Assembly: GCA_001724265.1 (NCBI GenBank)
Contig: MEDY01000104.1
Coordinates: 123,810 to 187,809 of the forward strand
Origin: Rhizaria sp. SCN 62-66
Lineage: Eukaryota > Rhizaria, unplaced
Reading direction: 5' to 3'
DNA length: 64,000 nt
Shown here: positions 1 through 9,861 of the stretch, piece by piece
How positions within the stretch are numbered: the stretch's first letter is position 1
Layout: every line of letters starts with the position of its first letter
Notes under the pieces: generated by a model
Databases searched by the model: none
Told to the model about the DNA's origin: nothing
The model's input: the letters and a program-made list of their open reading frames with translations, nothing else
Position numbers and translations under genes: made by a program

Positions 1-1070
1 CGCGCGTACGACGCCACGCTGATGCCAAGCCTGTCCACGGCCGCACGGTCGGCGCCCGCGGCCAGCAGCGCCGCGGCGGCGTCCGCGTGGCCCTTCTGCA
101 CGGCGAGCATGAGTGCGGTGAGGCCGCCGCGCGCCGAGGGGGCGTCGACCGCGGCCTTTGCGGCGAGCAGCAGTGAGATGGACGGCGCGTGGCCCGAGAG
201 AGCGGCCAGGTGAAGCGGCGTGTAGCCGCCCGTGTCGGCGCGCGTGTGCGCGGCAAGCGCGGCGGCGAGCGCGGGCGGGCTCGACGCCGCGGCCGCGGGC
301 GTGATCGAGGCGCTCACCTCGAACTCAACACTACCACTCGCACTACCGATGTTGCTGATATTAGAGCTAGAGTTGTTGTTGTTGTTGTTGTTGTTGTGGG
401 CAGAGAGAAGGAGGTTGAGGATGGAGGCGTGCGCGGGGCTCTTGTGCGCGTTCGCGGCCGCGACGTGCACCGCAGTGCCGCCGCCGCCGCCACCCAGCCC
501 CCCAGCGCCAGTGGCCGTCGCCCGCAGCGGCGCCGCGACGCTGATCCCGTCGGTGAGAAGCAGAGTGGCAACGCGGGCGCGGTCCCCGGTCTCGATGGCG
601 CGCGCCAGGCAGTCCAGCGCGGCCGTGGCCTGCGAGGGCGCCGAGGAGAGCGACTGCGAGAGCGCGAGCGAGGGGGAAAAGAAGCGGGGCCCGCCGCGCG
701 CGTTGGGTCCTGCGAAAGACAGCACGGAGCCTCCCGAGGCGCTGGCCAGCGGGTTGCCGCCGTTGCTGCCGGTGGAGGCGGCAAGGCGGAGCACGGGCGG
801 CAGGCCGCGGGCGTAAGGGTGGTCGGGGCGCAGAGACGACTCGGCAGCAGTCGCAGAGCTGGAGCTGGAGCTGGAGCCAGAACTGGAGCTGCTGGAGCTG
901 GCCGTGTTGTTGTTGATCAGGGCGTAGTACGTGCCGATGTCGGACTGCGCGGCGGCGTAGTTGTAGGCGCTGGTAAGGGCAGGCCAGGAGTCGGTGCCGC
1001 AGGAAGAAGCATGGGCGGCAGCGGGCGCGTAGGCCGTCGCCACGTCGGCCCACGAGTGGGACTGGTCCAT
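1..1070 (-). CDS. Ankyrin-repeat protein, partial (C-terminus beyond the left edge)
   Basis: Read on the minus strand, one frame is open from the ATG at 1070-1068 to base 1, about 356 codons with no stop, so the C-terminus lies outside the window. At least three ankyrin-like units can be read. The clearest are GGYTPLHLAALSGHAPSISL (about 231-172) and GGLTALMLAVQKGHADAAAA (about 128-69). Degenerate ones lie near 620-540 (ETGDRARVATLLL) and 480-405 (GGTAVHVAAANAHKSPAHAS). The N-terminal third is Ser/Ala/Asn-rich, and an eight-residue Asn run (372-395) sits between two repeats. Ankyrin repeats are protein-binding scaffolds; no catalytic domain is visible. The frame stays open upstream of 1070 to about 1170, and an acceptor-like site (GTGCAAG) lies just before the ATG on the minus strand, so there may be an earlier exon. 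The gene is divergent from the Tad3 gene. The fold call is firm; the start is tentative and the function is unknown. Confidence 0.82.
   Translation of the reverse strand, partial: MDQSHSWADVATAYAPAAAHASSCGTDSWPALTSAYNYAAAQSDIGTYYALINNNTASSSSSSSGSSSSSSSATAAESSLRPDHPYARGLPPVLRLAASTGSNGGNPLASASGGSVLSFAGPNARGGPRFFSPSLALSQSLSSAPSQATAALDCLARAIETGDRARVATLLLTDGISVAAPLRATATGAGGLGGGGGGTAVHVAAANAHKSPAHASILNLLLSAHNNNNNNNNSSSNISNIGSASGSVEFEVSASITPAAAASSPPALAAALAAHTRADTGGYTPLHLAALSGHAPSISLLLAAKAAVDAPSARGGLTALMLAVQKGHADAAAALLAAGADRAAVDRLGISVASYA
372..395 (-). repeat. (GTT)8 microsatellite coding for Asn
   Basis: A perfect trinucleotide run, in frame within the ankyrin-repeat gene, encodes eight Asn on the minus strand. 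It is one of many homopolymer tracts in the coding regions here. Confidence 0.9.
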
Positions 1071-1406
1071 CAGCAGGTCACTTGCACAAACGTTAGCAAT
1101 ACGGCGTGAATATTGGGTCTGGATAGCTATAATTACAAAGAGAAATAAAAAAACGTAGTGTAAGTAAGGTTATATTCGAGATTCCTGTAATGACGGTCAT
1201 TTGCGCTGTTTACTGGTCGTTGAAACCCCAAGCCGTTTCGTCTCTATCGGTTCGCGCTCGCTCGGCCCGGTTGTGTTGTTGCGCAACGGATGGTCATTTC
1301 GGTCTTGCTTTCGGAGTCACTGCTTTCCGTTAATAACACTTTAGCACAACTTTTCATAAAGTTTGCGTGCTTTTCTAGAGCTTTTTGTTAATATTACGCT
1401 CACAAG
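1071..1406. other. Divergent intergenic region, ankyrin gene / Tad3 gene
   Basis: AT-rich DNA between two divergently transcribed genes. It probably holds both promoters and 5' untranslated regions. No TATA box or other element could be assigned with confidence. Part of 1071-1170 could be an upstream exon of the ankyrin gene. Confidence 0.5.
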
Positions 1407-2648
1407 ATGCCGCGGCCGTGGGCGTTGGACATCATACCAGTGCTCTCACCCTACGAAGAGACCGATGGCACAAAGTACCTCAGTACGTCATCAAAACAGA
1501 AACTCTAACGATAAAATCACTCACTTAAGAAAACATCAACTATTGATATCTAGTATATCTGAATAACACTGATCAAGCTTATGAATGTCACTCATGGTCC
1601 CACTTTCCCGTCCGCTCACTTGACCCTTTTCCTGCTGCTTGCTTCGTTGTCTTTGCGCGCGTGCAGCCGAGGCAGTCGTGGCCGTGGTGCCCAGTCGCCA
1701 GATCAACCCGCTGTTGAAGTGGCTCGCGCAGAACCTCCCGAATGCGCCACCGCACGTGCGCCGCGTCAAGGCCGTCATCTTCGCTCCCCCGCTCTCGTCC
1801 TCTGACAGCAGCACGAACGCTGACCGCAGCAAGACTAGTAAGCGCGTGCATGCGGGTCCCGTGAGCGCCGCCGTGGCCTCCGGCGCGCTCCCGCGTCCGC
1901 TGCCACCCCGCACAGTTGACCGCGACGATATCTTGGCCAAAGCCTCCGCTTTCGCGTGGCCCGCCCCCGCCGCGGCGGCGATTGACGGCGCTTATGTCGA
2001 CTGCCGCACCTCTGTGAGCGCCGCGCCTGCCTGCGCTGCCTCCGCAGAGCGTGACGGCTGCGAGGGCGCGGACGGGTACGCCGCGGTGCTTCAGCAGCGG
2101 TCGCGGCCGTCGCCGCCGCACTCCCACCTTACGGCGTCTAGTCTAAGTACCTCGTCTGAGCCCGATCTAAGTAGCAGTGCCGCAACTGCTGGGTCAGGTG
2201 ACGTCAGTCTGAGTTTGAGTTCGAGTCCCGCTGCTGGCAATAGCGGCACTTACCCGCACAACGTGCCCCCTTACATGCGGCCCTCTGAAGCCTCTGCGTT
2301 CTGGCACCAGGCACAGCAACAACAGCAGACCAACAGCACTGCAAACTCCAAAGGCGCTAACGCTAAAACTGCTGTGACGGGCGGGGGTGGCAGCGGCGGC
2401 GGCGGTGGCGGCTTGGCTTTCGTGCTGCTGGGACACATGGACATGCTTGTCAGTTCGCTTTTCACTTCATCCGTTACTACTGACAACAGCAAGAGCGCCG
2501 GCAGCAGCGCTGACGGCAGCGACGCAGAGTTGAAGCCTAACAAACTGTACTTTGAGCTGATGGCCGTTCTCAATAACATGAACAGCAACACTGATAGCGC
2601 GAACCTAAACAAGGCAAAGAAAGTCAATAACAACAACAACAACAGCAA

Positions 2649-2683
<35 letters not shown>

Positions 2684-2700
2684 AGACCGATGTCGAAACC

Positions 2701-2735
<35 letters not shown>

Positions 2736-4557
2736 GAATACCGAGTCTACAACCGCCGCCTCAGCCTCAGTCGCCGCAGCAGCGACCGCGGCAGCGGCTG
2801 CGGCCGCGGCTGTGAGCGAGTCCCCGTTCGCGCTGCTGATGCTGCCGGTGCCCGCGCGCAACGCGCTCACGATCACCCAGTATGACTGCGTGCACGACTT
2901 CGTGTTCCCGCTCACGCAGCGCCCCTCGAACGCGCCCGACAGGCCGCTGTTTGCGCAACACAGGCAGCTCATGGCCGTCGCGGCCGTCGCCAAGATTCTG
3001 ATGGCGACGAACAAGGCGCTGGGGCGGTGCGGCGCGAATGCCACGACTTGCTCTGGCTTTGGCTCAGGCTCTGGCTCTGGCTCTGCCACTTGCACTTGTC
3101 CCGCTGCTGCCGCTAGCGGCACTGGCGGTGTAGCTATCGTGGTGGACACGGACTGCGACGAGTTCGATAACCACAACAGCTACAACTACCACGAGGCCCG
3201 CAGCACGAGCAGCAACGGCAACATCAGCAGTGCGACTGAGAGTAGTCCTAGCTCTAGTTCTAGTTCCAGCTCTAGTTCGAGTTCGGGTGGCTATGTGACG
3301 CAACAGTGGCGGTGCCCCAATGCCCCCGCTAATATTAACAAGAACTCTGGCACAAGCACTCTCGCGAACGAGACTGGTGCCGTGGCTGACGCAGATGCTG
3401 CGAGTCAACCGCAGCAGACGCAGTGCTACTGCCAGACCGACGCCGCGCGCGCTCTGTGCCAGGCTAAGTGGCGCATCGTCGCAGTCGCCACTGACCAGCG
3501 AGGTACTTACGCCAACTCCAAGTGTGACGCGTCTGCGTTTAAGAATGCCGAAGACTTTTTGGACTTGCCGACGTACTTACCCCCTGGTTCTATGACTCTT
3601 GCACTGCCGCCCTGGGCGCACCCGGTTGACTATAACAACAACAATAACAACAACAACAACAACGCACAGAAGAGCACCCAGAAGAGCTCTAAATGCTCAC
3701 AACAGTCGCAGAGCGGCAGCTGCTCACAGTCGCTGGTCGACAGCTACCCCAGCGTATACAAACAACGCTTTGGCCTAACTGCGGCTCCAGCGACGACAAC
3801 TGACAACAAGAAGTGCGACGGCTCTACTGACAAGCAGTCAGCTGACAAGCTCTCAACTGACAAGCGTCGCCTTGGTCCCGAGCTGCCGCTGCCGGCGCCT
3901 TTGCGACACCCCGTGATGCTCGCCGTTGATCAAGTCGCTTGGCTGCACCGGGCGCGGGACAAGAGCCAGAGCCAGAGTGAGAGCCTGAGCGGTGCAGCGC
4001 AGTCGAGTGACTGTGAGCAGTATACGAGTGACTATGAGCAGCAGAAAGGTGACTGTGAGCGCTGGTGTCGGCTCGGGGTGCGGCACGCGGGGGCCGGGGC
4101 AGCCAAAGCCGCCGCGGCAGTCTCGGCGCGGCTCGCGCTGGCGCAAAAGGCCATGTTTGCGCTGAAATCAACGTCGCAAAGCAACGACACGAACGCTCAC
4201 AAGAGGATGTCTGATGAGAGTGACACTGCCACCGCCTCTGGCACCAGCGCCAGCGCGTCAAGTGCGAGCGCTAACGACGGCCGCGACAGCACTGCTGACG
4301 TGGCCGAGAGCGACTGCGGCGTCGACACCTCCGGCGAGGGCCGCTACCTCAGCACGGGGCTGGACCTGTACCTGCTCCACGAGCCGTGCCCGCAGTGCGC
4401 GATGGGCGCTCTGCACGCGCGCTTCCGCCGCGTCTTCTACCTACACCCCGCGCCCGGCAAGGGTGGGCTGGGCAGTGTGCTCGCGCTGCACGTCAGCCAG
4501 TACGTCAATCACAAGTTTGACGTCTACCAGATCCTCTACCGCCCAGAGTACGTCTGA
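1407..4557 (+). CDS. ADAT3: tRNA-specific adenosine deaminase subunit Tad3/ADAT3
   Basis: Two exons: 1407-1482 and 1667-4557 (intron 1483-1666, GTACGT...GCAG, phase 1), giving 988 aa and ending in TGA. Tad3 is the non-catalytic partner of Tad2/ADAT2. The heterodimer converts wobble A34 to inosine in tRNAs. The short first exon encodes MPRPWALDIIPVLSPYEETD, which joins in frame to TEAVVAVVPSRQ and resembles the ADAT3 N-terminus. The deaminase signature is split. H773-P-V775 (RHPVMLAVDQVA) has Val where an active deaminase has the catalytic Glu, the diagnostic feature of Tad3. The zinc ligands are C933 and C936 in EPCPQCAM. The C-terminus (HVSQYVNHKFDVYQIL) matches the family. Known Tad3 proteins are about 320-350 aa. 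The excess here is Ser/Asn/Ala/Gly low-complexity insertions, including an Asn10 run at 3634-3663. The ATG at 1407 was chosen because the long exon lacks a suitable ATG before the conserved region. Confidence 0.93.
2626..2736 (+). repeat. Low-complexity coding repeats: AAC/AGC tract and (GCT)n tract
   Basis: An imperfect AAC/AGC tract (about 2626-2685) encodes Asn/Ser, followed by a GCT run (2704-2733, then GCG) encoding polyalanine. Both lie inside the Tad3 frame, between its N-terminal domain and the deaminase motifs. They do not break the frame. Confidence 0.85.
3634..3663 (+). repeat. Asn-coding AAC/AAT tract in Tad3
   Basis: Ten consecutive Asn codons, mostly AAC with one AAT, in the Tad3 low-complexity region shortly before the HPV motif. 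Confidence 0.88.
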
Positions 4558-5513
4558 ACTGAGGTGTCGTGTCAGTGGACGGTTCTGTGATCTGAGAGTG
4601 TGCGACTGAGTCGACTGCGAAATGCGTCTAGGCTGTGATGTGATTGACAGCCGACGTGTGATGTAAATTGGACGCTTTCATAGACTGTGGTATTGGTCGA
4701 GATTATGTATTTATTGAATTGAAGTTTGACAATGAGTGCATATGCGCTCTTTTTAAGTGATTAAATACACTTGCCTCGTTGCCTTGACGGCAGCAATACC
4801 AACTTTGCCCTTCTATATCATACTGTTCAGAGATAAATTTAATATCATACAATTTAATTTGTCATTGTATTATGATATTATTCATTTCCAATTGCACAAC
4901 AGAACGTTTCAGCGAGATATCATTATTGTGACGAGAGCTAGAACCTTTTTTCGGTCCAGTCCGTCTGCGACGGTTTGTTGCGGCCCGCCGCGCACCGCCA
5001 TCGAAGCGAGCCGAACAAGCGAGAAGAAGAGGAAACTTGGCGCGATAGTCTACGTTTTGCAGCGAGCCGAGTGGCCGTCGGGACCGAAAGAAAAGGTTAC
5101 TTTCGCCACGGCCGTGTTTTCTGCTGCTTGTCGATATGTTTTTGAATTTACGGACGTCTCGTGAGTGTTCTATCATGCTCTTTTATCGGCCGCTCTCGTC
5201 ACCGGTCTCCACGTCTCATCTCCGCGTCGTCCGCAGCAAATCACGGCTCAGCGCGCATAGCCCGACAGCAGAGCGAACAAAGGGTTATCAGTGGCTACAA
5301 CAGCTATTAATCCACCTTTCTATCGTGGAGGTTTTGCTAATCGACCTAATTTGCCCCACGCTATATCTCCCTGTAACCTCTCAAAACCACGACCAACCAC
5401 CCCACTCACTTTTTCTTCGCGTCCTTTATATTGAATTGTCTTCTTTCTCCGCCGCTTTCCTCGCTTGCCTCTCGTCTTGTGCACTCACTATCTCGCGGTC
5501 TTCAGCGGTTTCT
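4558..5513. other. Intergenic region, Tad3 to AzgA
   Basis: AT-rich, non-conserved DNA between tandem genes. An ATTAAA near 4760 could serve as a polyadenylation signal for Tad3. The permease frame stays open upstream to about 5136, so part of 5136-5513 may be transcribed leader or an unrecognised 5' exon. No RNA gene was seen. Confidence 0.5.
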
Positions 5514-7524
5514 ATGTCGCGCGCAAGCGAGCAGACCCCGCTCCGTGGCAGCGGCAACACCAGCGACCACGACCACGCCGACCACTCCGGCCACGGCCAC
5601 AGCCACACGCTCGGGGGCTCGTCCTCCGCCGCCGCGTGCGCCGCGTCAAACTCGTTCACGGCCAAGGTTGAGCGCTACTTCCAGATCCACGAGCGCGGCT
5701 CGACGCTGGGCACCGAGGTGCGCTCCGGCATCGTGACCTTCTGCACGATGGCCTACATCCTCGTGGTCAATGCCGAGATCCTCCACCTCGCTGGCATGGA
5801 CTTCCGCAACGTGCTCACGGCCACCGCGCTGACCTCGGCGCTCGCCTGCCTCATCGTCGGCGGCTTCGGCAACCTCCCTTTCGGCCTCGCGCCCGGCATG
5901 GGGCTCAACAGCTACTTCACCTACGGCGTCTGCCTTAAACTCGGTCTCAGCTGGAACATCGCGCTCACGTGCTGCTTCTTCATGGGCATCGCGTTCCTCG
6001 CGCTCTCCGTCACGGGCGCCTGCACCGCGATCCAGACTTACGCGCCCGACTGCATTAAGAAGGGCATCACCGTCGGGCTCGGCATCTTCCAGGCGCTCAT
6101 CGGCTTCGAGATGATGCGCCTCATCGTGCCGGGTACCGAGACGCTGCTCGAGACGGGCGACCTCACGCAGCCCGGACTGATCCTCTCCGCCGTCGGGCTT
6201 TTCATCATCTGCCTCTTCCTCGTGCTCCGCCTTGACGCCGCCATGATCGCCGGCATCGCTGCCACCACCATCCTGTCCTGGGTTATGGGCGTGGTGCCCG
6301 CCCCCGAGGCCGTGGTCGAGCTGCCCTCGGTCGCTTCTACCATGTTCGCGCTCGACTTCCCCGGCTTCTTCGCCAACTACTACCACACCATCCCGATCTC
6401 GCTCATCTTCCTCTTCGTCGCCGTGTTCGACACCGCGGGCGTGCACTTCGCGCTCGGCATGCAGTCCGGGCTGCTCGAGGACGGCCACCTCGAGGGCAGC
6501 ACCACGGCCTTCACCGCCGCCTCACTCTCCACCATCGCCGGTTCCCTCCTGGGCTCCTCCCCGATCATCATCCACACCGAGTCCTGTGCAGGCATCCAGG
6601 TGCGTTTTAGGATGATATCTGTCGTATATGCACTTTTATGAGTGTGAATTAACATTATTCAACTTTATTTTCGTGTTTTATATTTGAATGTCAAATTTAA
6701 GACTATACGGTCACATCTTATGTGACTATATCTCACATTGTCTTTGACTCATGCTTTGCTTTATATTTCGCTCCTCGATAGGACGGTGCTCGCACTGGCC
6801 TGAACGCTGTCGTGATCGGCATCTGCTTCATCCTCGCGCTGCCCTTCGCGCCCGTTATTGCGGCCGTGCCCTCGTTCGCCACCGCGGGCCCCCTCATCGT
6901 CGTCGGCATGCTCATGATGGCCGCCGTCAAGTTCATCGACTGGATGCGCGTCGAGGAGGTAAGTTCACCCTTAGCGAAACATGAGATTTGAGGACAAAGA
7001 TATATTGATACTGCGATAGTTCTACGATATAACATGTATTTGCTATATATCTGTCTATTTTATTATTTTTAGCGACATTTACTCATATATACCTCACTTG
7101 TATCTCATTTTGTTATTTAATTCCACCGCTTCAGGCCTTCCCCGCGTTCGCGACCATCACGGTGCTGCCGCTGACTTACTCGATCGCCAACGGCATGGGC
7201 GCGGGCGTGCTCTCCTACGCGATCCTGAAGCCCGCCGCGCTGTGGGCGGACCGCAAGGCGGCGCAGCAGGCCGCGGTGTCGGGCCACAGCTCCCCGTCGC
7301 ATGCGGCCGGGCTGAGCCGCATGTCGCCCTTCGTCACGGGCGCGCCGGCCGAGGACCCGTTCAAGGCGGCGGACCAGTACGCCGCGCACGGCCATGCGGG
7401 CGTCACGATGCGCGGCTCGGGCAGCGGCAAGCTCTCGCCGGCCTACGCCAGCGCGCACTCGCACGCGCACAGCCACAACGGCGGCGCCGTGACCGAGCAG
7501 AGCACGGGCTACTACTCGCACTAA
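5514..7524 (+). CDS. azgA: AzgA-family purine nucleobase permease (NCS2 superfamily)
   Basis: Three exons: 5514-6599, 6782-6958 and 7135-7524, with both introns in phase 0 (donors GTGCGT and GTAAGT), giving 550 aa ending in TAA. It is predicted to import hypoxanthine, guanine or adenine with cations across the plasma membrane. Family signatures seen in order: RSGIVTFCTMAYILVVNAEI, then NLPFGLAPGMGLNSYFTYG, then IHTESCAGIQ joined across intron 1 to DGARTGLNAVVIG, FIDWMRVEE joined across intron 2 to AFPAFATITVLPLTYSIANG, and a repeated pattern of about 12-14 hydrophobic membrane segments. The N-terminal tail (DHDHADHSGHGHSH) and C-terminal tail (SAHSHAHSHNGG) are histidine-rich, which is not part of the family core. 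The frame is open upstream, but the ATG at 5514 is the first that leads straight into the typical cytosolic N-terminus. Confidence 0.95.
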
Positions 7525-8594
7525 GCGGCTCATAGTTAGGCCGCCACGCGGTCCGACGCGAGTCAAGTTAGGTTAAGCCGCATGTACATCGTTTGCGATT
7601 TGACGACGCCTGACGTGACTGACAAGTGACAAGCAAGCTAGGAAATCAACAAAACACAAAGAAGCAAGCAAGCAAACAGAAAATGTGATCTCACAAGTGA
7701 TAAGCTCCGAATAACGGAAGCTTCGATGTATGAGAGAATAATAAGCGAAAAGTAATGCTGACAAGAACATGTTTTTATTGATTTTGTCATCTAGTTTTGT
7801 TTTTGATTTTTGATTTTGGCTTCTTTATTGTTGTTTTTCTTGCTAGGCTTTGATTGAACTTTTCTTCTTAGTTCGTATAAGTATTTGTATCGCATTATCT
7901 ATGTTGTTGTGAATTGTATCTGTGTCTATATGGGTCTTTTTTCTCTCCCCTAAATGCGATAAGCAAAGTGAAGCGCAGCTAAGCCGACCTGCGCTGCATT
8001 GGGGGGCTCGGTACTGTTTGCTTAGCGACACAAAAACAAACCAAAACAAAGAAAAAGACAAAGAAAAAGACTTTGTCTTTGTTGTGTTTATGTTTGTGTT
8101 TGTGCATGAGTGTCAGTGCTTGTTTACATAGTTCCGCTGGTTTTCTGCCTATGATATCTCACTCGCACACACGCGCACACACACAGCATTGCATCCATAG
8201 CTTTGCTGTGCAGCGGTGTTAGTCGTGGTGATATGAGTTTGCACGAAACATGCATTGTCTGGCGACAGCAACAGCGACTAGAATAACGAATCATTATAAT
8301 ACATTTAGTTTAGTTTTAGTTAAAAATTATAGTAATTTCATTGCTTTGCACTAGGAAATTGAATCAATTCTTTGTATTCTAGATACGCTACGAGTCTTGG
8401 AAGTGCTTCGAGACTGATAGCTTCTGTGGAGTGTTGTAACGCGACAGTAGAAAACGTAACTTTCTGACCCTGCATACAACATCACCCATTACCCAAACAA
8501 GCACTCGAGTTTCACTAATCAGCGACCATCGGTAGCTGTTCGTAGTTTGCTCAGTGGTTACAAAGGAACGCATGGGGCCCACCCCGCCGTCACA
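7525..8594. other. Convergent intergenic region after AzgA
   Basis: AT-rich DNA between the 3' ends of the AzgA gene and the minus-strand small gene. It holds short simple repeats, for example a CA-rich stretch near 8165-8185 and an AAAGACAAAG-type stretch near 8045-8075. No gene or RNA was recognised. Confidence 0.5.
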
Positions 8595-9396
8595 TCACAT
8601 TCCACCGCCGAAGCGGTCAAAGAAGGTCATGGGCTGCTGGCGCGCCTTCTCTGCGGCCGCCGCGGCGCGCTTGCTCTCCACGGCGGCGCGGTTTTCTTGC
8701 ATGGCGCGCAGGTTGCGCTCGCGCGTCCCCTCGGCCACGGCGGCGGCTGGCGCGCCGCGGATCACTGGCACCGACTGGCGCTGCTCCATAGAGTCGCGGA
8801 AACGCGTCGAGGCAAGCCCGGAGTCGCGTGGGTGCAGCGACAGCGGTGGCTCCGAGGACAAGCGCGTCGTCCTATTGCACGTTAACAACAAGAAAGCAAC
8901 GCGTGCGACGAGTGATAAGTGGAGGTCAGAACGAAGGGCCATGATATAAAAGTGGAGTTCAAGTGCGATGATGAAAGAAATAAAAGACAGTTTTGAAATG
9001 ATCGTATAAATATTTCTTTTGATGATATATCAAGATATAGCAAAACATGAAGCAATGTGTGCGTGGCTTTGTTCTGCTTGAGACAGGAAACGTACATGAG
9101 GGCAGCCCGCTCGTCGCGGGGGCCGGTGCGGACGACCCTGGTCTCAAACTCACGCTCCTGCCGGCGGGACTGCAGCATGGTGAGGCGGCGTTGCTCAGCC
9201 TCGTACTGACGCTGCGAGGACTCAGCGTTAGTCCGGTTCGTCGGCGCGCGGCGCGGCAGCAGCGTGATGCTGAAGAGCGAGAAACGGCGATGAGGTGAGA
9301 GAGAAATGCGGAGACAGTGAGATATATGCGCGACGAAGGGCAAGTATTAACGCGGTTAGTGGTAAACGCGTACCTGTTATGCTTGCTGGACTCCAT
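8595..9396 (-). CDS. Small charged protein of unknown function (three exons)
   Basis: Minus-strand exons 9396-9374, 9269-9096 and 8871-8595, with introns 9270-9373 (GTACGC) and 8872-9095 (GTACGT), both in phase 2, and a TGA stop; 157 aa. The model is supported by exact phase agreement at both junctions and by acceptors TTCAG and AATAG. The protein starts MESSKHNS-ITLLPRRAPTNR. It continues with an Arg/Glu/Gln-rich, probably helical stretch (RQYEAEQRRLTMLQSRRQER) and a second helix rich in Ala, Glu and Arg near residues 115-143, and ends QQPMTFFDRFGGGM. No transmembrane segment or signal peptide is visible. I do not recognise the family. Size and composition would suit a small cytoskeletal or ciliary component, but that is only a guess. 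Confidence 0.72.
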
Positions 9397-9861
9397 ATCA
9401 ATTCGAAGCAGCGAGTGTGTATCGCGTGAGCAGATGAAACGGAGGGTCGAACTAGGGTTGCTGAGAGGCTGTAGCGCTGTGGTCGAGAGGGTAAAGGGGA
9501 GTGAAGGAGCTTTAGTTAGAGAATACTACATGCCTGTATCCGTCAATTGCAATGTAGTATATATACCAAAGTATTATATTAGCCTTAATTTATATTGTCT
9601 TATTTATAAGGCTATATGAGTGCATATATACCTCTTTTCGCATCTTGCACGTTCGCCACCACTCCCCGAATCTCGCGACGTCTCGCTCATCTCACACCAA
9701 ACACTCTCACCAAGATTTCTACCTTATTTGTATTATCTTCAAACATTTTTCTTGGATTATAGCTGCAAAGTTGATTTGAAATACCTAAAAACCCTGTTAA
9801 TTCCTTAGTAATACCTGAGAAAAGGCGTATATCCTCCTAGTTTTGATCTCCACCGGGCTCC
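9397..9861. other. Divergent intergenic region
   Basis: AT-rich stretch between the starts of the small minus-strand gene and the plus-strand membrane protein gene, presumably holding both promoters. No defined element was recognised. Confidence 0.45.

Noticed and set aside
1639-1666. Using a TTG at 1639 as the Tad3 start
   Set aside because: The bases before 1667 are an intron tail ending GCAG. An upstream ATG exon (1407-1482) restores the conserved N-terminus in phase.
5646-6488. Long minus-strand ORF opposite the AzgA gene
   Set aside because: It is a GC-rich antisense shadow of a conserved permease exon, composed of Glu/Ala/Arg/Gly with no domain.
5514-7524. Recent bacterial transfer of the AzgA permease
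   Set aside because: It has two spliceosomal introns, GC and codon use like its neighbours, and AzgA proteins are known in fungi and plants.
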